A DNA stretch of 36,214 bases from Ascidiaceihabitans donghaensis (GCF_900302465.1 NZ_OMOR01000005.1:1-36214), one strand, 5' to 3'; numbered from the stretch's first letter, positions 8,677 to 16,708 are shown. Numbers and translations: made by a program. Notes: generated by a model from the sequence alone, not told the origin.

Positions 8677-9513
8677 ATGCCAGCTTCATGGTGCCCCTTG
8701 TCCGACAGCAGCTTCACACCACCCCTTGCCCCCCTCAAACCGCCGCGCCGGTCTGCGGGACGGTTGCGCACGATCATCGCACTGATCTTGCGCGAAATGG
8801 CATCGGTTTATGGAAAATCGCCGGGGGGCTATATCTGGGCGTTACTGGAACCTATTGGAATGATTGTCCTTTTATCATTCGGATTTTCACTTTTGCTGCG
8901 CACACCATCTTTGGGCAACAGCTTTATCCTGTTCTACGCCACGGGGTATCTGGTCTATAATATCTTCCCCAAACAGTCACAGGTCGTGGGCAACGCGCTG
9001 ACCTTTTCCAAAGCACTTCTGACCTATCCGGCGGTAAGCTGGCTGGATGCGGTGGCAGGGCGGATCATCCTGAATATGCTGACCAGCGTGACCGTCAGCT
9101 ACATCCTGCTGGCCACAATTCTGGTGCTGGTGGACAGCCGTGTGGTGCTGTCCTTTGGGCCGATTTTTCAAGCCTACATTTTATGCGCCTTGCTGGGGAT
9201 CGGGGCCGGTTTGGTCAATTGCGCTATCATCGGGTTTTTCCCGGTCTGGCGCACAATATGGTCGGTGGCGACGCGCCCTTTGATGCTGGCCTCGGGCGTG
9301 ATTGTGATCCACGAGGACCTGCCCCCCTTCGCCCAAAGCCTGCTTGTCTATAATCCGCTGATGCACGTGACCGGATTGATGCGCGAAGGCTTCTATCCGA
9401 TGTATGCGCCCCAATATATTTCGCACATCTATGTGCTGGTGATCGGGTTAAGTCTGATCGCCTTGGGGCTGATGCTGTTGCGGCGGTTCAATCAGGAAAT
9501 CCTGAACCGCTAA
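8677..9513 (+). CDS. kpsM: Polysaccharide ABC exporter, permease (KpsM type)
   Basis: A 278-residue inner-membrane permease of the ABC-2 type, partner of the KpsT ATPase. A family hallmark near the N-terminus is ALILREMASVYGKSPGGYIWALLEPIG, followed by about six hydrophobic helices. The conserved VIVIHEDLPPFAQSLLVYNPLMHV segment lies before the last helix. It is transcribed away from kpsE and kpsT; with the starts at 8531 and 8677, the 145-base divergent gap must hold promoters for both. It ends 9 bases from the convergent stop of the DUF1217 gene. A start further inside is possible, since residues 1-25 are not conserved in type. Confidence 0.92.
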   Translation: MPASWCPLSDSSFTPPLAPLKPPRRSAGRLRTIIALILREMASVYGKSPGGYIWALLEPIGMIVLLSFGFSLLLRTPSLGNSFILFYATGYLVYNIFPKQSQVVGNALTFSKALLTYPAVSWLDAVAGRIILNMLTSVTVSYILLATILVLVDSRVVLSFGPIFQAYILCALLGIGAGLVNCAIIGFFPVWRTIWSVATRPLMLASGVIVIHEDLPPFAQSLLVYNPLMHVTGLMREGFYPMYAPQYISHIYVLVIGLSLIALGLMLLRRFNQEILNR

Positions 9514-9525
9514 AGCGCGGTTTCA
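9503..9525. terminator. Hairpin across the two convergent stop codons
   Basis: TGAACCGC (9503-9510) pairs with GCGGTTTCA (9517-9525), with one bulged base and a 6-base loop. It spans the end of kpsM and the end of the DUF1217 gene and could stop transcription from both sides. There is no T-tract, so confidence is low. Confidence 0.35.
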
Positions 9526-11130
9526 GAACTGGAAGCCCGACAATAACGCCGATGCCAACCCCGCGCTGCTGGTGCTGGCGCCCACGGTGCTATTTTGTTG
9601 CAGCAAATAGGTTTGGCGCAGTTGGTCCAGCACATCGGGTTGCGCATAATCCGCCACATCGCTGGTGTCGAAAAACTGCACCGAGCGGGCTTTGAACTCC
9701 GTCAACTGCGCGTCGATGTCGATATTCCCGAAGCTTGCGGGCAAACGAAACGCACTTTCAAAAACAGACCGCAGCGCAGGCGATGCCATCACCGCAAACC
9801 AGCGCGAATTCTCTGAGGTGCTGGCCTCGATCACCGTATCCAGTTCGCGTTCCAGCGCCAAAGCCACCCGCAGTGAATTGTCTGAATTGCCCACTTCGAT
9901 TTCAAACTGGCGTTCAGAATAATTGGCGGTGATTTTGTCGGCAAACCCTGCCGGATAGGTCCGTTCTTCGGCGACGGGTTGAAAATCAAACGCATTCACA
10001 AAGGGGATGTAGCGTTCGTCCTGCAACAGCCCCACCAAGGATTGTGGGTCGGTTTTGTCCGCCTCCAAAAGCCGCTGCGCATAGCGGGTCTGGGCAGAAC
10101 TGGTTGGCAGGTCAAAGAAGTTGCTGGTGGCGATGAACAACCTGAAATCGGTGAACAAATCGCCAGGTTCCTGCAAGGGGGTGTCGCGGTCCAAAACGGC
10201 CTCTACGAACTTTTCGGCTGTGCTGGGCGGCAATGTGTCCGGCGCCACAGCAGGCGTGCGGTAAAATTCAAAGGCTTCGGCCATCGCCACATAGCGCGGG
10301 TCGTTTTGTGCGTTCGCCACAGACGCCGCATCGCTTAGGTCAGACGTCAACACATCCACCATGAAATCGGGCCGGTAGACTTCATTGTCCAGATTGAACA
10401 TCTTCAGCGCCGCTTCAAACAACACCTCGTTTTCCACAAGGTCCTCGGCGGTTTGCAAACCGTCAAACTGCCCCTCGAACAGTTGCGCAAAGGCGGTGAT
10501 GCTTTCGTTGGCTTTGACCTTTTCGCCAAACCCGAACACTTCGGAAAACTCCGCATAGCGCGTGTCGCTCAGTTGGTTGGCAAAAGACCCCGGGTCGGCC
10601 AGATCACTTTCCAGAACCTGCTTTAGAAAGAACACATCGCCTGCGTTGCTTTTCAAACCGAAGCTGTCCAATGCGGCGCGCAACAGCGGCCCATCCGTCA
10701 GCAAATCATCCGACGTTTTCAGCCGCGCCAGCTGGCCGGAAATATCGGGGCTGGTGTCTTCGATGTCCAGTTGCGGACCATCGTCGCCCTGAAAATTGAA
10801 CGCCTCTGCCAGCGCGAAATAGCGTTTGTCTGCCAGACGGTTGGCCAGCGACGTGCTGTCGTCCAGATCGGACTCCAACACCCGTTCGATGAACGCCCGG
10901 TTGTCGATGTCATCGTCCAGCCCGAACGCCCCCAAAGCGACCCGCAGCATGGCGCGATTGTCCATCAATTCCTCGGTGGTTTTGATGCCTTCAATCTTCT
11001 CTTTGAACTGTGCAATATCCCGCGCCACCTGCGGCGACTGGTTGTACAGGTCCTGTTGCGTGTCACGGGTGCGGTTCAGGAAATTATACCCCGTCACACC
11101 ACCGCCCAGAAGAATAGGAGAAAAAGTCAT
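9523..11130 (-). CDS. DUF1217 (flagellum-associated) repeat protein
   Basis: A 535-residue soluble protein with four copies of a roughly 130-residue DUF1217 unit. Each unit has a pattern like the first: IKTTEELMDNRAMLRVALGAFGLDDDIDNRAFIERVLESD, then LANRLADKRYFALAEAFNF. The family is usually found in flagellar gene clusters of alphaproteobacteria, and its exact job is not established. The N-terminus MTFSPILLGGGVTGYNFLNRT is typical of the family and supports the start at 11130. Here it stands alone among glycan genes, with no other flagellar gene on the plasmid. It may link the plasmid to motility control; this is inference. Confidence 0.85.
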   Translation of the reverse strand: MTFSPILLGGGVTGYNFLNRTRDTQQDLYNQSPQVARDIAQFKEKIEGIKTTEELMDNRAMLRVALGAFGLDDDIDNRAFIERVLESDLDDSTSLANRLADKRYFALAEAFNFQGDDGPQLDIEDTSPDISGQLARLKTSDDLLTDGPLLRAALDSFGLKSNAGDVFFLKQVLESDLADPGSFANQLSDTRYAEFSEVFGFGEKVKANESITAFAQLFEGQFDGLQTAEDLVENEVLFEAALKMFNLDNEVYRPDFMVDVLTSDLSDAASVANAQNDPRYVAMAEAFEFYRTPAVAPDTLPPSTAEKFVEAVLDRDTPLQEPGDLFTDFRLFIATSNFFDLPTSSAQTRYAQRLLEADKTDPQSLVGLLQDERYIPFVNAFDFQPVAEERTYPAGFADKITANYSERQFEIEVGNSDNSLRVALALERELDTVIEASTSENSRWFAVMASPALRSVFESAFRLPASFGNIDIDAQLTEFKARSVQFFDTSDVADYAQPDVLDQLRQTYLLQQNSTVGASTSSAGLASALLSGFQF

Positions 11131-11208
11131 ATCGTTCGCTCACACACCATTGCGCATAAGACCCTAGCACCCAAAATTTAACGATCAGTTTGGATATTAG
11201 CGACAGTT

Positions 11209-12171
11209 TTAGCGGTCGGGATGCGCCAGCTTTTGCACGTCATCAAACGTCATGTCCGTGCGCTGCGCAAACCCGTCTTTGATCGCCCGTTTTAATAAGG
11301 CGCGATACGCCGCCCCCTGCCCTGCGTAGCGTTTTGCCTGCATCCACCACCGCAACGCAAAGGCGGCCGCCACAGGGTAAAACAACAGCCCCGCCGCGCT
11401 GCGGTACACCATCAGCTGGTTGCGCCGCATATAGTAGACTTTCCACAGCGGCTGAATGGTGCCGTCATCTTCGCCAAAGGTTTCGCAATCATGCTGAAAA
11501 TGCAGACCCGGATCGAAGGCCACCCTGCCCCCGGCGCGGCGCAGCGCGAGGCTATACAGCACGTCGTCACCGTATAAAAACAAGCGCCCTTGCGGCAGCC
11601 CCGCCTTTTCAATGGCCCTGCGCGACCAGAACAGCCCCACAAATGACCCGCCATCGATGTCGATGGGCGCAGGCGCCGCATAGGCACTGTCGTCGATGTG
11701 AAATCCGCCCCTGCCCCCTGCGATGCCCTTCAGGAACCCCCCAAAGCTCCAGAACGGGTTGCGCCACGGGCGGTTCATTTCGCAGATCCCACCGGATGGA
11801 TAGCGCACGGCTGTCACCCAAGCCTCACGGGTGGCGCGGTTGGTGTTTTGGAACGTCTCGAGCGTGCCAGCCGCGGGTCGCCCGTCATCATCCATCATCA
11901 CGACCCAATCTGCGTCCGTATGATCGCGCACATAGGCCAGCCCCACCTCAAAGCCGCCTGCCCCACCAAGATTGGCGCCTTGGGTCAGAACCGTTACGCG
12001 AATGTCCTTATGGGCCGCCAGCCAGTCTGCCGTACCGTCGCCGGATTGATTATCGACGACAATGACCTCGCCCAGCACATCCGCGTCACTGACAAGCAAC
12101 GCCGCCAGCGTCTTTTGCAGCTGATCCAAACGGTCACGGGTGACAACAAGAGCAACAAGGCGGTGGGTCAT
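11209..12171 (-). CDS. GT2 glycosyltransferase, galactofuranosyltransferase (GlfT1)-like
   Basis: A 320-residue GT-A fold enzyme. It shows VALVVTRDRLDQL at the N-terminus, VVDNQSGDGT, the NLGGAGGFEVG segment typical of GlfT/rhamnosyl-type GT2 proteins, and the metal-binding MDDDG (about residue 92). Near the C-terminus is WKVYYMRRNQLMVYR, also common in this group. Since glf is on the same plasmid, UDP-galactofuranose is a likely donor; a rhamnosyltransferase role cannot be excluded. The start at 12171 (MTHRLVALV) follows AAAGG at 8 bases. The gene lies directly after parB on the same strand, with a parS-like palindrome in the 51-base gap. Confidence 0.85.
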   Translation of the reverse strand: MTHRLVALVVTRDRLDQLQKTLAALLVSDADVLGEVIVVDNQSGDGTADWLAAHKDIRVTVLTQGANLGGAGGFEVGLAYVRDHTDADWVVMMDDDGRPAAGTLETFQNTNRATREAWVTAVRYPSGGICEMNRPWRNPFWSFGGFLKGIAGGRGGFHIDDSAYAAPAPIDIDGGSFVGLFWSRRAIEKAGLPQGRLFLYGDDVLYSLALRRAGGRVAFDPGLHFQHDCETFGEDDGTIQPLWKVYYMRRNQLMVYRSAAGLLFYPVAAAFALRWWMQAKRYAGQGAAYRALLKRAIKDGFAQRTDMTFDDVQKLAHPDR

Positions 12172-12194
12172 TGGGGGCCTTTCAGGGGGCAAAA

Positions 12195-12210
12195 GTTTCG
12201 CACGCGAAAC
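12195..12210. other. parS: parS-like palindrome, candidate centromere
   Basis: GTTTCGCACGCGAAAC is a 16-bp inverted repeat with 6-bp arms (GTTTCG/CGAAAC), 12 bases after the parB stop. Its arms match those of chromosomal parS (GTTTC...GAAAC), and its length and ends (GTT...AAC, 16 bp) match repABC-type parS sites. Position and form make it the best centromere candidate for this ParAB. Confidence 0.55.
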
Positions 12211-12222
12211 ATTTTGTCACCC

Positions 12223-13227
12223 TTAGGTTACATTTTCACAAAGCCATTGCAGCAGCTTTTCGTGCAAATCTGGCGTCACCGCAGGACCCTGCAACACGAT
12301 TTGACCCGATTTTGGGGTGCGTATCGTCAAGCCCGGAGCAATGTCTTTCGACTGCGACTTAGACTCTGATACTGGCTTTTTAGGCTCTGATTTTGCCAAA
12401 CACTGCGCAATCATATCCCATTCGGCCTGCGCATCTTTTGTATCCGCCTGCAAGGCCACAACCAATCGCGCAGCAAGCCCCGCATCAGCATCCAAAGCCC
12501 GCGCCAGAACAAGGCCGTTCTTTTCTGTTAGCCCCTGCGGATGCCGCAACGCCCCGTCCAAAGCTTTCACAACCGGAATAAAGCTGCCGATCTTGGACCG
12601 GCGCGGGGCGGGGGATGCACGAAACAGCGCTTTTAGAGCCTGTTTTTCGCTGCCGAACACGCCTTGGGCCGCAGCCTGCACCACAATGCGGGCGCGTTCG
12701 TAGATGCTGAGGTTCGCGCGGATCTCGTTTTCTTCAACCATCGACACATAGGCGTCAGCCCCATCTGCAGGGGCGCGTAAAAAGGCCAAAACAGTCTCTG
12801 ACCCAAGCCGTTTAAGCGCTTCCAGACGCCGCGCCCCTGAAATCAGGCCATAGCGTCCGCCGTCTAGTTGAACCACTTCGATGGGGCTTTGTTGGCCACG
12901 GGACTGCAAGCTGTCCATCAGGCTTTGCATGTCATCTGCATCGATATGGGCGCGGTCGCGGACAAGATGACCTGCGTCGATTTGATCCAGCGCAATCTCC
13001 AGCACCATACGGCCCGTTGCGCGGGCCTGCGCCATTTCATCGGAAAGTTCCGCCAGGGCCGCCGTCGCCGCCGCATCACCCGCCACCGCAGAAATGGGCG
13101 CCGATTGTGATCGCAGACCTTCCCAGCCGTCTTTGTATTTCGGGAACATCGATTTCGTCTCTAACCCGCCGTCTTGGGTCGGAAGGTAATCCGGATTTGC
13201 AGGGGTCAGTCGCTTGCGCTTGGCCAT
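12223..13227 (-). CDS. parB: Plasmid partition protein ParB
   Basis: A 334-residue centromere-binding protein of the ParB/Spo0J family. Ordered motifs are GQQSPIEV (about 111), GARRLEALKRLG (about 131, the GERR-like nucleotide-binding box) and ENEIRANLSIYERARIV (about 166, the box before the helix-turn-helix). The N-terminus is basic (MAKRKRL), as in plasmid ParBs, and could contact ParA. The start at 13227 follows a strong AAGGAGA site. It should spread from parS and stimulate the ATPase of ParA. It follows parA with an 87-base gap. Confidence 0.93.
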   Translation of the reverse strand: MAKRKRLTPANPDYLPTQDGGLETKSMFPKYKDGWEGLRSQSAPISAVAGDAAATAALAELSDEMAQARATGRMVLEIALDQIDAGHLVRDRAHIDADDMQSLMDSLQSRGQQSPIEVVQLDGGRYGLISGARRLEALKRLGSETVLAFLRAPADGADAYVSMVEENEIRANLSIYERARIVVQAAAQGVFGSEKQALKALFRASPAPRRSKIGSFIPVVKALDGALRHPQGLTEKNGLVLARALDADAGLAARLVVALQADTKDAQAEWDMIAQCLAKSEPKKPVSESKSQSKDIAPGLTIRTPKSGQIVLQGPAVTPDLHEKLLQWLCENVT

Positions 13228-13276
13228 GTTATCTCTCCTTGTGCACCGGGAACTTTGGAAAAACAGGGTTGATATC

Positions 13277-13290
13277 CGTTAACCATAACG
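13277..13290. promoter_or_regulatory. Inverted repeat between parA and parB
   Basis: CGTTA, four bases, TAACG forms a perfect 5-bp inverted repeat in the 87-base parA-parB gap. It could be a regulatory site or an accessory centromere element; there is no direct evidence for either. Confidence 0.3.
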
Positions 13291-13314
13291 TGCGCCCCAC
13301 CGTGACAGCGCCCT

Positions 13315-14694
13315 TCACTCTGCCGCCTCGATATTTTGCGCCAGCTCATCGCGCCGCCAGGCCCCCAGCAACAGGTGTTTGAACCCTGCATAGGTCGCGT
13401 CGAACGTCTCGCGGCCCCGCACATAGGTTTCGCGGTTAAAGTTGCGGTAGTCCGCCTCGTAGATGCCTTGCACCTGTTCACCGGCCTGCCCAATAAGGGC
13501 TGTGAAATCTTGTCGGTGCGGCGACAATGTCGGGCCCAGATAGGCCTGCATAAGCCCGGCCAGCTCTGCCTGCTGAGTGCCGTCATACCGCGTGATCACA
13601 GCGCGCACCGCGTCCCATTCAAACGCCAGTTCTTCGCGCCCCAAGGCCCGTGCCGCCAGGTTTTCGCTGTCTTCAATCGACCCGAATGTCGTCCCCAGCA
13701 TATCGAAAAACCGCCCCGTGCTGTCAAATTCAAGGAAAGACGCGCCCATGGGCACCAGCAAAATATCCGCCGCCGCCAACCCGTTGATGGTCAGGTAGCC
13801 AAGGGCAGGGGGCGTGTCGATGAAGATCACGTCATAGGCATCCAGCACCCCGTCCGCCTCAAGCGTTTCAGTCAGCGCATCCCACAGTTTCCAACCGCGC
13901 CCCTGCATCCGCCAGACGGGGATCTGGAATTCTGCCCAATATAGGTTCAGCTGCGCGCCGATCAAATCGATGTTGGGCCAGTGGGTGGATTGGATGACGT
14001 CCTGCGCCTTTACCTCAAGGGCGTCCGTCAGCGTGTCGTCCAAAGGCAAAGGCTGTTCGCCTCGATCCAGCCGACGCTGGTTTTCGTGCCGCAGGTGTCC
14101 GGCATAATGGCGGGCCAGCAGGGGAAACACGGTGCCCCATTCGTCCTCGACCTTGCCACCAAACACGGACGTCATGGAGCCTTGGCTGTCCAGATCCAGC
14201 ACCAAGACCTTGTAGCCGTCCAACGCGGCGCTCATCGCCAGATGGGCAGCTGTTGAGGTTTTGCCAACGCCGCCTTTGAAATTCGCCACCGCGACCATTT
14301 TTGCAGGCAGGTCTTTGGGGCGGTAGGGGAGGTAGTCTTTGGCCTTTGATCCCTGGGTGCCAAAGAAGGCGCGCAGGCGCAACACCTCGTCCAGCGTGAA
14401 CCACTTGGCGCCGCCTTCTGTTTCAGAGCGCCCTTGAGGCAAATCAGGGTTGGCTTTCAGCACGCGGCGGAAATGGCCAACCGCGACAGGGATCAGATAG
14501 CGGGTGATTTCCCATGTGGAGAACTGGCGCAGGGTGCGCTGGCCGTTTTCTTCCAAGCCGCGAGACGCAAGATCAGTACGCCCCCGTGCACAGGCTTCTG
14601 CCATTGCGGTGAAGCCAGCTGTGCTGGTGGACTGACCCAAACCTTGTACGGCTTTATCGGGATCAATATTGAAATAGGGTGGTGTGTCTGTCAT
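13315..14694 (-). CDS. parA: Plasmid partition ATPase ParA
   Basis: A 459-residue ParA of the type that carries an N-terminal DNA-binding extension. Residues about 40-115 form the extension (TLRQFSTWEITRYL, FTLDEVLRLRAFFG); the deviant Walker A NFKGGVGKTSTAAHLA is at 138-153, and VLVLDLDSQGS and VIFIDTPPALGYL are the Walker A' and B regions. The start MTDTPPYFNIDPDKAV at 14694 is preferred to the longer open frame from 14772. It moves the plasmid by ATP-dependent patterning with ParB and parS, and the N-terminal extension probably represses its own promoter. It is divergent from repA, with about 400 bases between them. Confidence 0.93.
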   Translation of the reverse strand: MTDTPPYFNIDPDKAVQGLGQSTSTAGFTAMAEACARGRTDLASRGLEENGQRTLRQFSTWEITRYLIPVAVGHFRRVLKANPDLPQGRSETEGGAKWFTLDEVLRLRAFFGTQGSKAKDYLPYRPKDLPAKMVAVANFKGGVGKTSTAAHLAMSAALDGYKVLVLDLDSQGSMTSVFGGKVEDEWGTVFPLLARHYAGHLRHENQRRLDRGEQPLPLDDTLTDALEVKAQDVIQSTHWPNIDLIGAQLNLYWAEFQIPVWRMQGRGWKLWDALTETLEADGVLDAYDVIFIDTPPALGYLTINGLAAADILLVPMGASFLEFDSTGRFFDMLGTTFGSIEDSENLAARALGREELAFEWDAVRAVITRYDGTQQAELAGLMQAYLGPTLSPHRQDFTALIGQAGEQVQGIYEADYRNFNRETYVRGRETFDATYAGFKHLLLGAWRRDELAQNIEAAE

Positions 14695-14743
14695 CTGGCC
14701 CCGGCACTTTGATGTGTGCTGTTTCGGGCATGATACCTGAAAA

Positions 14744-14769
14744 GCGCGTACATGGAAGTAAAACGCGCA
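14744..14769. promoter_or_regulatory. Bulged inverted repeat upstream of parA
   Basis: GCGCGTAC (from 14744) faces GTAAAACGCGC across a short spacer, about 50 bases before the parA start. It is a candidate autorepressor site for ParA. Weak promoter-like hexamers lie beside it, TATCAT being the best -10 on the minus strand. Confidence 0.35.
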
Positions 14770-14940
14770 CATTTCGCAAAAACACTTTATTTTCTAAGCA
14801 AATGAAGCAGGGTTTTGGGCTGATTACGACGGGTATTTTCTTTTTGATAAGTTATATCTTGTTATTTAATCGTTACAGGGATCGGGGTGTCACGCCAACA
14901 TCTTTGATTCACGGGGCTTTTTGAGATCTTTGACGGATCA

Positions 14941-15006
14941 AGCGACTCTGAAACCACGCTGAGGCGACTCTGATCCCACGCAGTACTGACTCTGATCCCC
15001 CGTTCT
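14941..15006 (+). repeat. Three 22-bp iterons
   Basis: Three direct repeats with consensus core GCGACTCTGATCCCACGC are spaced exactly 22 bp apart: GACTCTG begins at 14944, 14966 and 14988. The third copy diverges at its left end. A spacing of 22 bp (two helical turns) puts all copies on one face of the helix, as for an initiator. They end about 90 bases before repA. RepA is the expected binder. Confidence 0.85.
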
Positions 15007-15022
15007 GCCCCTAGCCTGATCC

Positions 15023-15031
15023 TGTGGATAA
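15023..15031 (-). promoter_or_regulatory. Consensus DnaA box
   Basis: TGTGGATAA is the exact complement of the consensus DnaA box TTATCCACA. It lies 17 bases after the last iteron and overlaps the first possible GTG of the repA frame, which argues for the downstream repA start at 15096. Confidence 0.8.
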
Positions 15032-15095
15032 CTTTAGGGTGTCATTAAAACCCCGAAAGCGGGTGATTCCGAAACATCGGACGAGAAGAGCAGAC

Positions 15096-16094
15096 ATGGC
15101 AACAGGGCAGGGGGCGTTCCCCGACCGTCACGGGACGGCAGATTTTTTCATTTGTGACATCTTTGATGCCGCGCCCAAGGATGATCTTGGGTCGATGGAG
15201 CATCCGATTTTTTCGCTTTCGACCCGGCCCGATCGCCGTGTTTTGTCTTACGCGCACAACGGCACGACGATTGATGTGACGCCGTCGGTCAAAGGCCGCG
15301 CCACGATCCACGACAAGGATATTTTGATCTATTGCATCAGCCAGCTGATGGCCGCCGTCAACGCAGGCCGCGCCATTTCGCGCACCCTGAATCTGACGGC
15401 GCATGATCTGTTGGTGGCAACCCACCGCGACACGTCAGGCGACAGCTATGTGCGCCTGCGCGAGGCGTTTGAACGGCTTGCCGGCACCCGCATCACCACC
15501 AACATGACGGCGGGGGGCTTTGAGACGACACGCGGGTTCGGGCTGATTGAAAGTTGGGAAATCGTGCGCAAATCCCGTGCGGGCCGCATGGTGTCTGTGA
15601 CGGTAACCCTGTCGGAATGGCTGTTTCAGGCGGTGCAATCCAAAGCGGTTTTGACCCTAAGTAGAGACTATTTTCGCCTGCGCAAACCGTTGGAACGGCG
15701 GATTTACGAATTGGCACGCAAGCATTGCGGGCGTCAGCCGGAATGGAAAGTCAGCGTGGCGACCTTGCACAAGAAATCCGGCTCTGCCTCGCCCTTGCGC
15801 GTGTTTCGCGCGGCCCTGCGCCGGATGATCAAAGACGCCCAATTGCCCGGCTACGAGATGTCCGAGATGCCCGGCGACATCATGCGGTTCGCGCGGCCCA
15901 CCGTGGTCGAAGATACAGCACCGCGCTTTGACGGGGATGTTTTGGATGCCGCCAAACGTCTTGCGCCCGGGTTCGATGTCTATGCGCTGGAAGCCGAGTG
16001 GCGCGGGTTCTGGGTGGCCTCTGGCAGTCCACGTCTGGGATCGCCAGAGAAGGCGTTTCTGGGCTGGGTGAAAGGCAGGGTGGTGCGGGGTTAA
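15096..16094 (+). CDS. repA: Replication initiator RepA (RPA family)
   Basis: A 332-residue plasmid initiator of the RPA family (Rep_A, Pfam RPA). Typical segments are TADFFICDIFDAAPKDDLGSMEHPIFSLST near the N-terminus, DKDILIYCISQL, TLNLTAHDLLVATHRDTSGDSYVRLREAFERLAGT and FRLRKPLERRIYELARKHCG (winged-helix type DNA binding). The ATG at 15096 is preferred, because GAAGAG precedes it and the GTG at 15024 lies inside the DnaA box. It should bind the iterons upstream and open the AT-rich tract. Divergent orientation to parAB is usual for RepA-type replicons of Rhodobacterales; the compatibility group cannot be assigned by eye. Its stop overlaps that of brnA by four bases. Confidence 0.93.
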   Translation: MATGQGAFPDRHGTADFFICDIFDAAPKDDLGSMEHPIFSLSTRPDRRVLSYAHNGTTIDVTPSVKGRATIHDKDILIYCISQLMAAVNAGRAISRTLNLTAHDLLVATHRDTSGDSYVRLREAFERLAGTRITTNMTAGGFETTRGFGLIESWEIVRKSRAGRMVSVTVTLSEWLFQAVQSKAVLTLSRDYFRLRKPLERRIYELARKHCGRQPEWKVSVATLHKKSGSASPLRVFRAALRRMIKDAQLPGYEMSEMPGDIMRFARPTVVEDTAPRFDGDVLDAAKRLAPGFDVYALEAEWRGFWVASGSPRLGSPEKAFLGWVKGRVVRG

Positions 16095-16369
16095 GAGACG
16101 TCGCGGTCTTTCTTGGCGTCCACATAGGAGCGCAGCACCGCATGCATCCGTGTCAGGTGACCACTGCCCTGTGCTTTGAAAAAATCAATGATGTCCGGGT
16201 CCACGCGCAGGTTGATCTGCTTTTTGACCTTGGGGGCTTGTGGTTCCGCGTCGTCCCAAAACCCGTCGGGCAGGTCGATTTCTGTGGTGTCCTTGGCAGG
16301 CGCTTTGACCTCGCCACGGCTGTGCATGGCGCGGATGTCTTCAAGGGAAGCTGTTTTTATATGTGTCAT
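16091..16369 (-). CDS. brnA: BrnA antitoxin
   Basis: A 92-residue antitoxin and repressor with a ribbon-helix-helix C-terminus: INLRVDPDIIDFFKAQGSGHLTRMHAVLRSYV is the family core. The order toxin then antitoxin, with a 29-base overlap of brnT end and brnA start, is standard for BrnTA. It should neutralise BrnT and, as the complex, repress the shared promoter. Its TAA lies on 16091-16093, inside the stop region of the convergent repA gene, so the pair is tightly packed against the replication gene and probably helps plasmid retention. Confidence 0.9.
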   Translation of the reverse strand: MTHIKTASLEDIRAMHSRGEVKAPAKDTTEIDLPDGFWDDAEPQAPKVKKQINLRVDPDIIDFFKAQGSGHLTRMHAVLRSYVDAKKDRDVS

Positions 16370-16613
16370 AGTGGCGTCTTCCACCTTTCCAGGCCGAGAT
16401 GATCCGTGTGTTTTCGCCGCGTTGGGTGTGGATAACGATATAGGGGGTATCGTCGACCAATCCCAGGGAGATGTGGCGCACCTCGCCATAGTCTTTGCGG
16501 TTGTCTATTTTGGTGAGGGTTTGCCCCTCGAAAATTAAAGCGGCGTAGAGGAGGTCAATGCCGCGGGTTTTGAGCGTTTCTTGGCGCTTTTCTTCGTTCC
16601 ATTCGAAGCTCAT
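16341..16613 (-). CDS. brnT: BrnT toxin (type II, RelE-like ribonuclease fold)
   Basis: A 90-residue toxin of the BrnT family. Family features are FEWNEEKRQETLKTRGIDLLYAALIFEG at the start, a central YGEVRHISLG strand, and RIISAWKGGRRHYDTY near the end. BrnT is known in Brucella as a ribonuclease that inhibits translation. The ATG at 16613 follows AGGAAG at 5 bases. A short 31-codon frame with its own GGGAG site (16555-16650) overlaps the start and may couple translation. A near-perfect promoter lies about 100 bases upstream. Confidence 0.92.
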   Translation of the reverse strand: MSFEWNEEKRQETLKTRGIDLLYAALIFEGQTLTKIDNRKDYGEVRHISLGLVDDTPYIVIHTQRGENTRIISAWKGGRRHYDTYKNSFP

Positions 16614-16708
16614 AGTTTCTTCCTAAAAATTGGGTGTGATTTTTATTCATAGTTTCTCCCAACTCTCCTGACCGAAATAGTGGCTGATCTTGCGCCAGCA
16701 TTGCGAGT

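Larger units (their letters stand above)
14695..15095. other. oriV: Replication origin region between parA and repA
   Basis: A 401-base non-coding gap between the divergent parA and repA. From left to right it holds a bulged inverted repeat (14744-14769), an AT-rich tract of about 100 bases (14775-14880), three 22-bp iterons (14941-15006), a DnaA box (15023-15031) and the repA ribosome-binding site (GAAGAG before 15096). AT-rich DNA beside iterons and a DnaA box is the classic layout of an initiator-dependent origin. A short frame at 14679-14924 crosses it but has no coding support. Confidence 0.8.

Noticed and set aside
12350-12405. GACTCTGAT and GCTCTGAT near the end of parB, resembling the iteron core
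   Set aside because: Only 7-9 bases match, the spacing is not 22, and the sequence codes for a Ser/Glu/Lys-rich stretch of ParB. Chance similarity is likely.
14679-14924. An 81-codon plus-strand frame with one hydrophobic stretch in the origin
   Set aside because: It lies across the parA start and the AT-rich origin tract, has no ribosome-binding site, and the hydrophobic part comes from AT-rich DNA.
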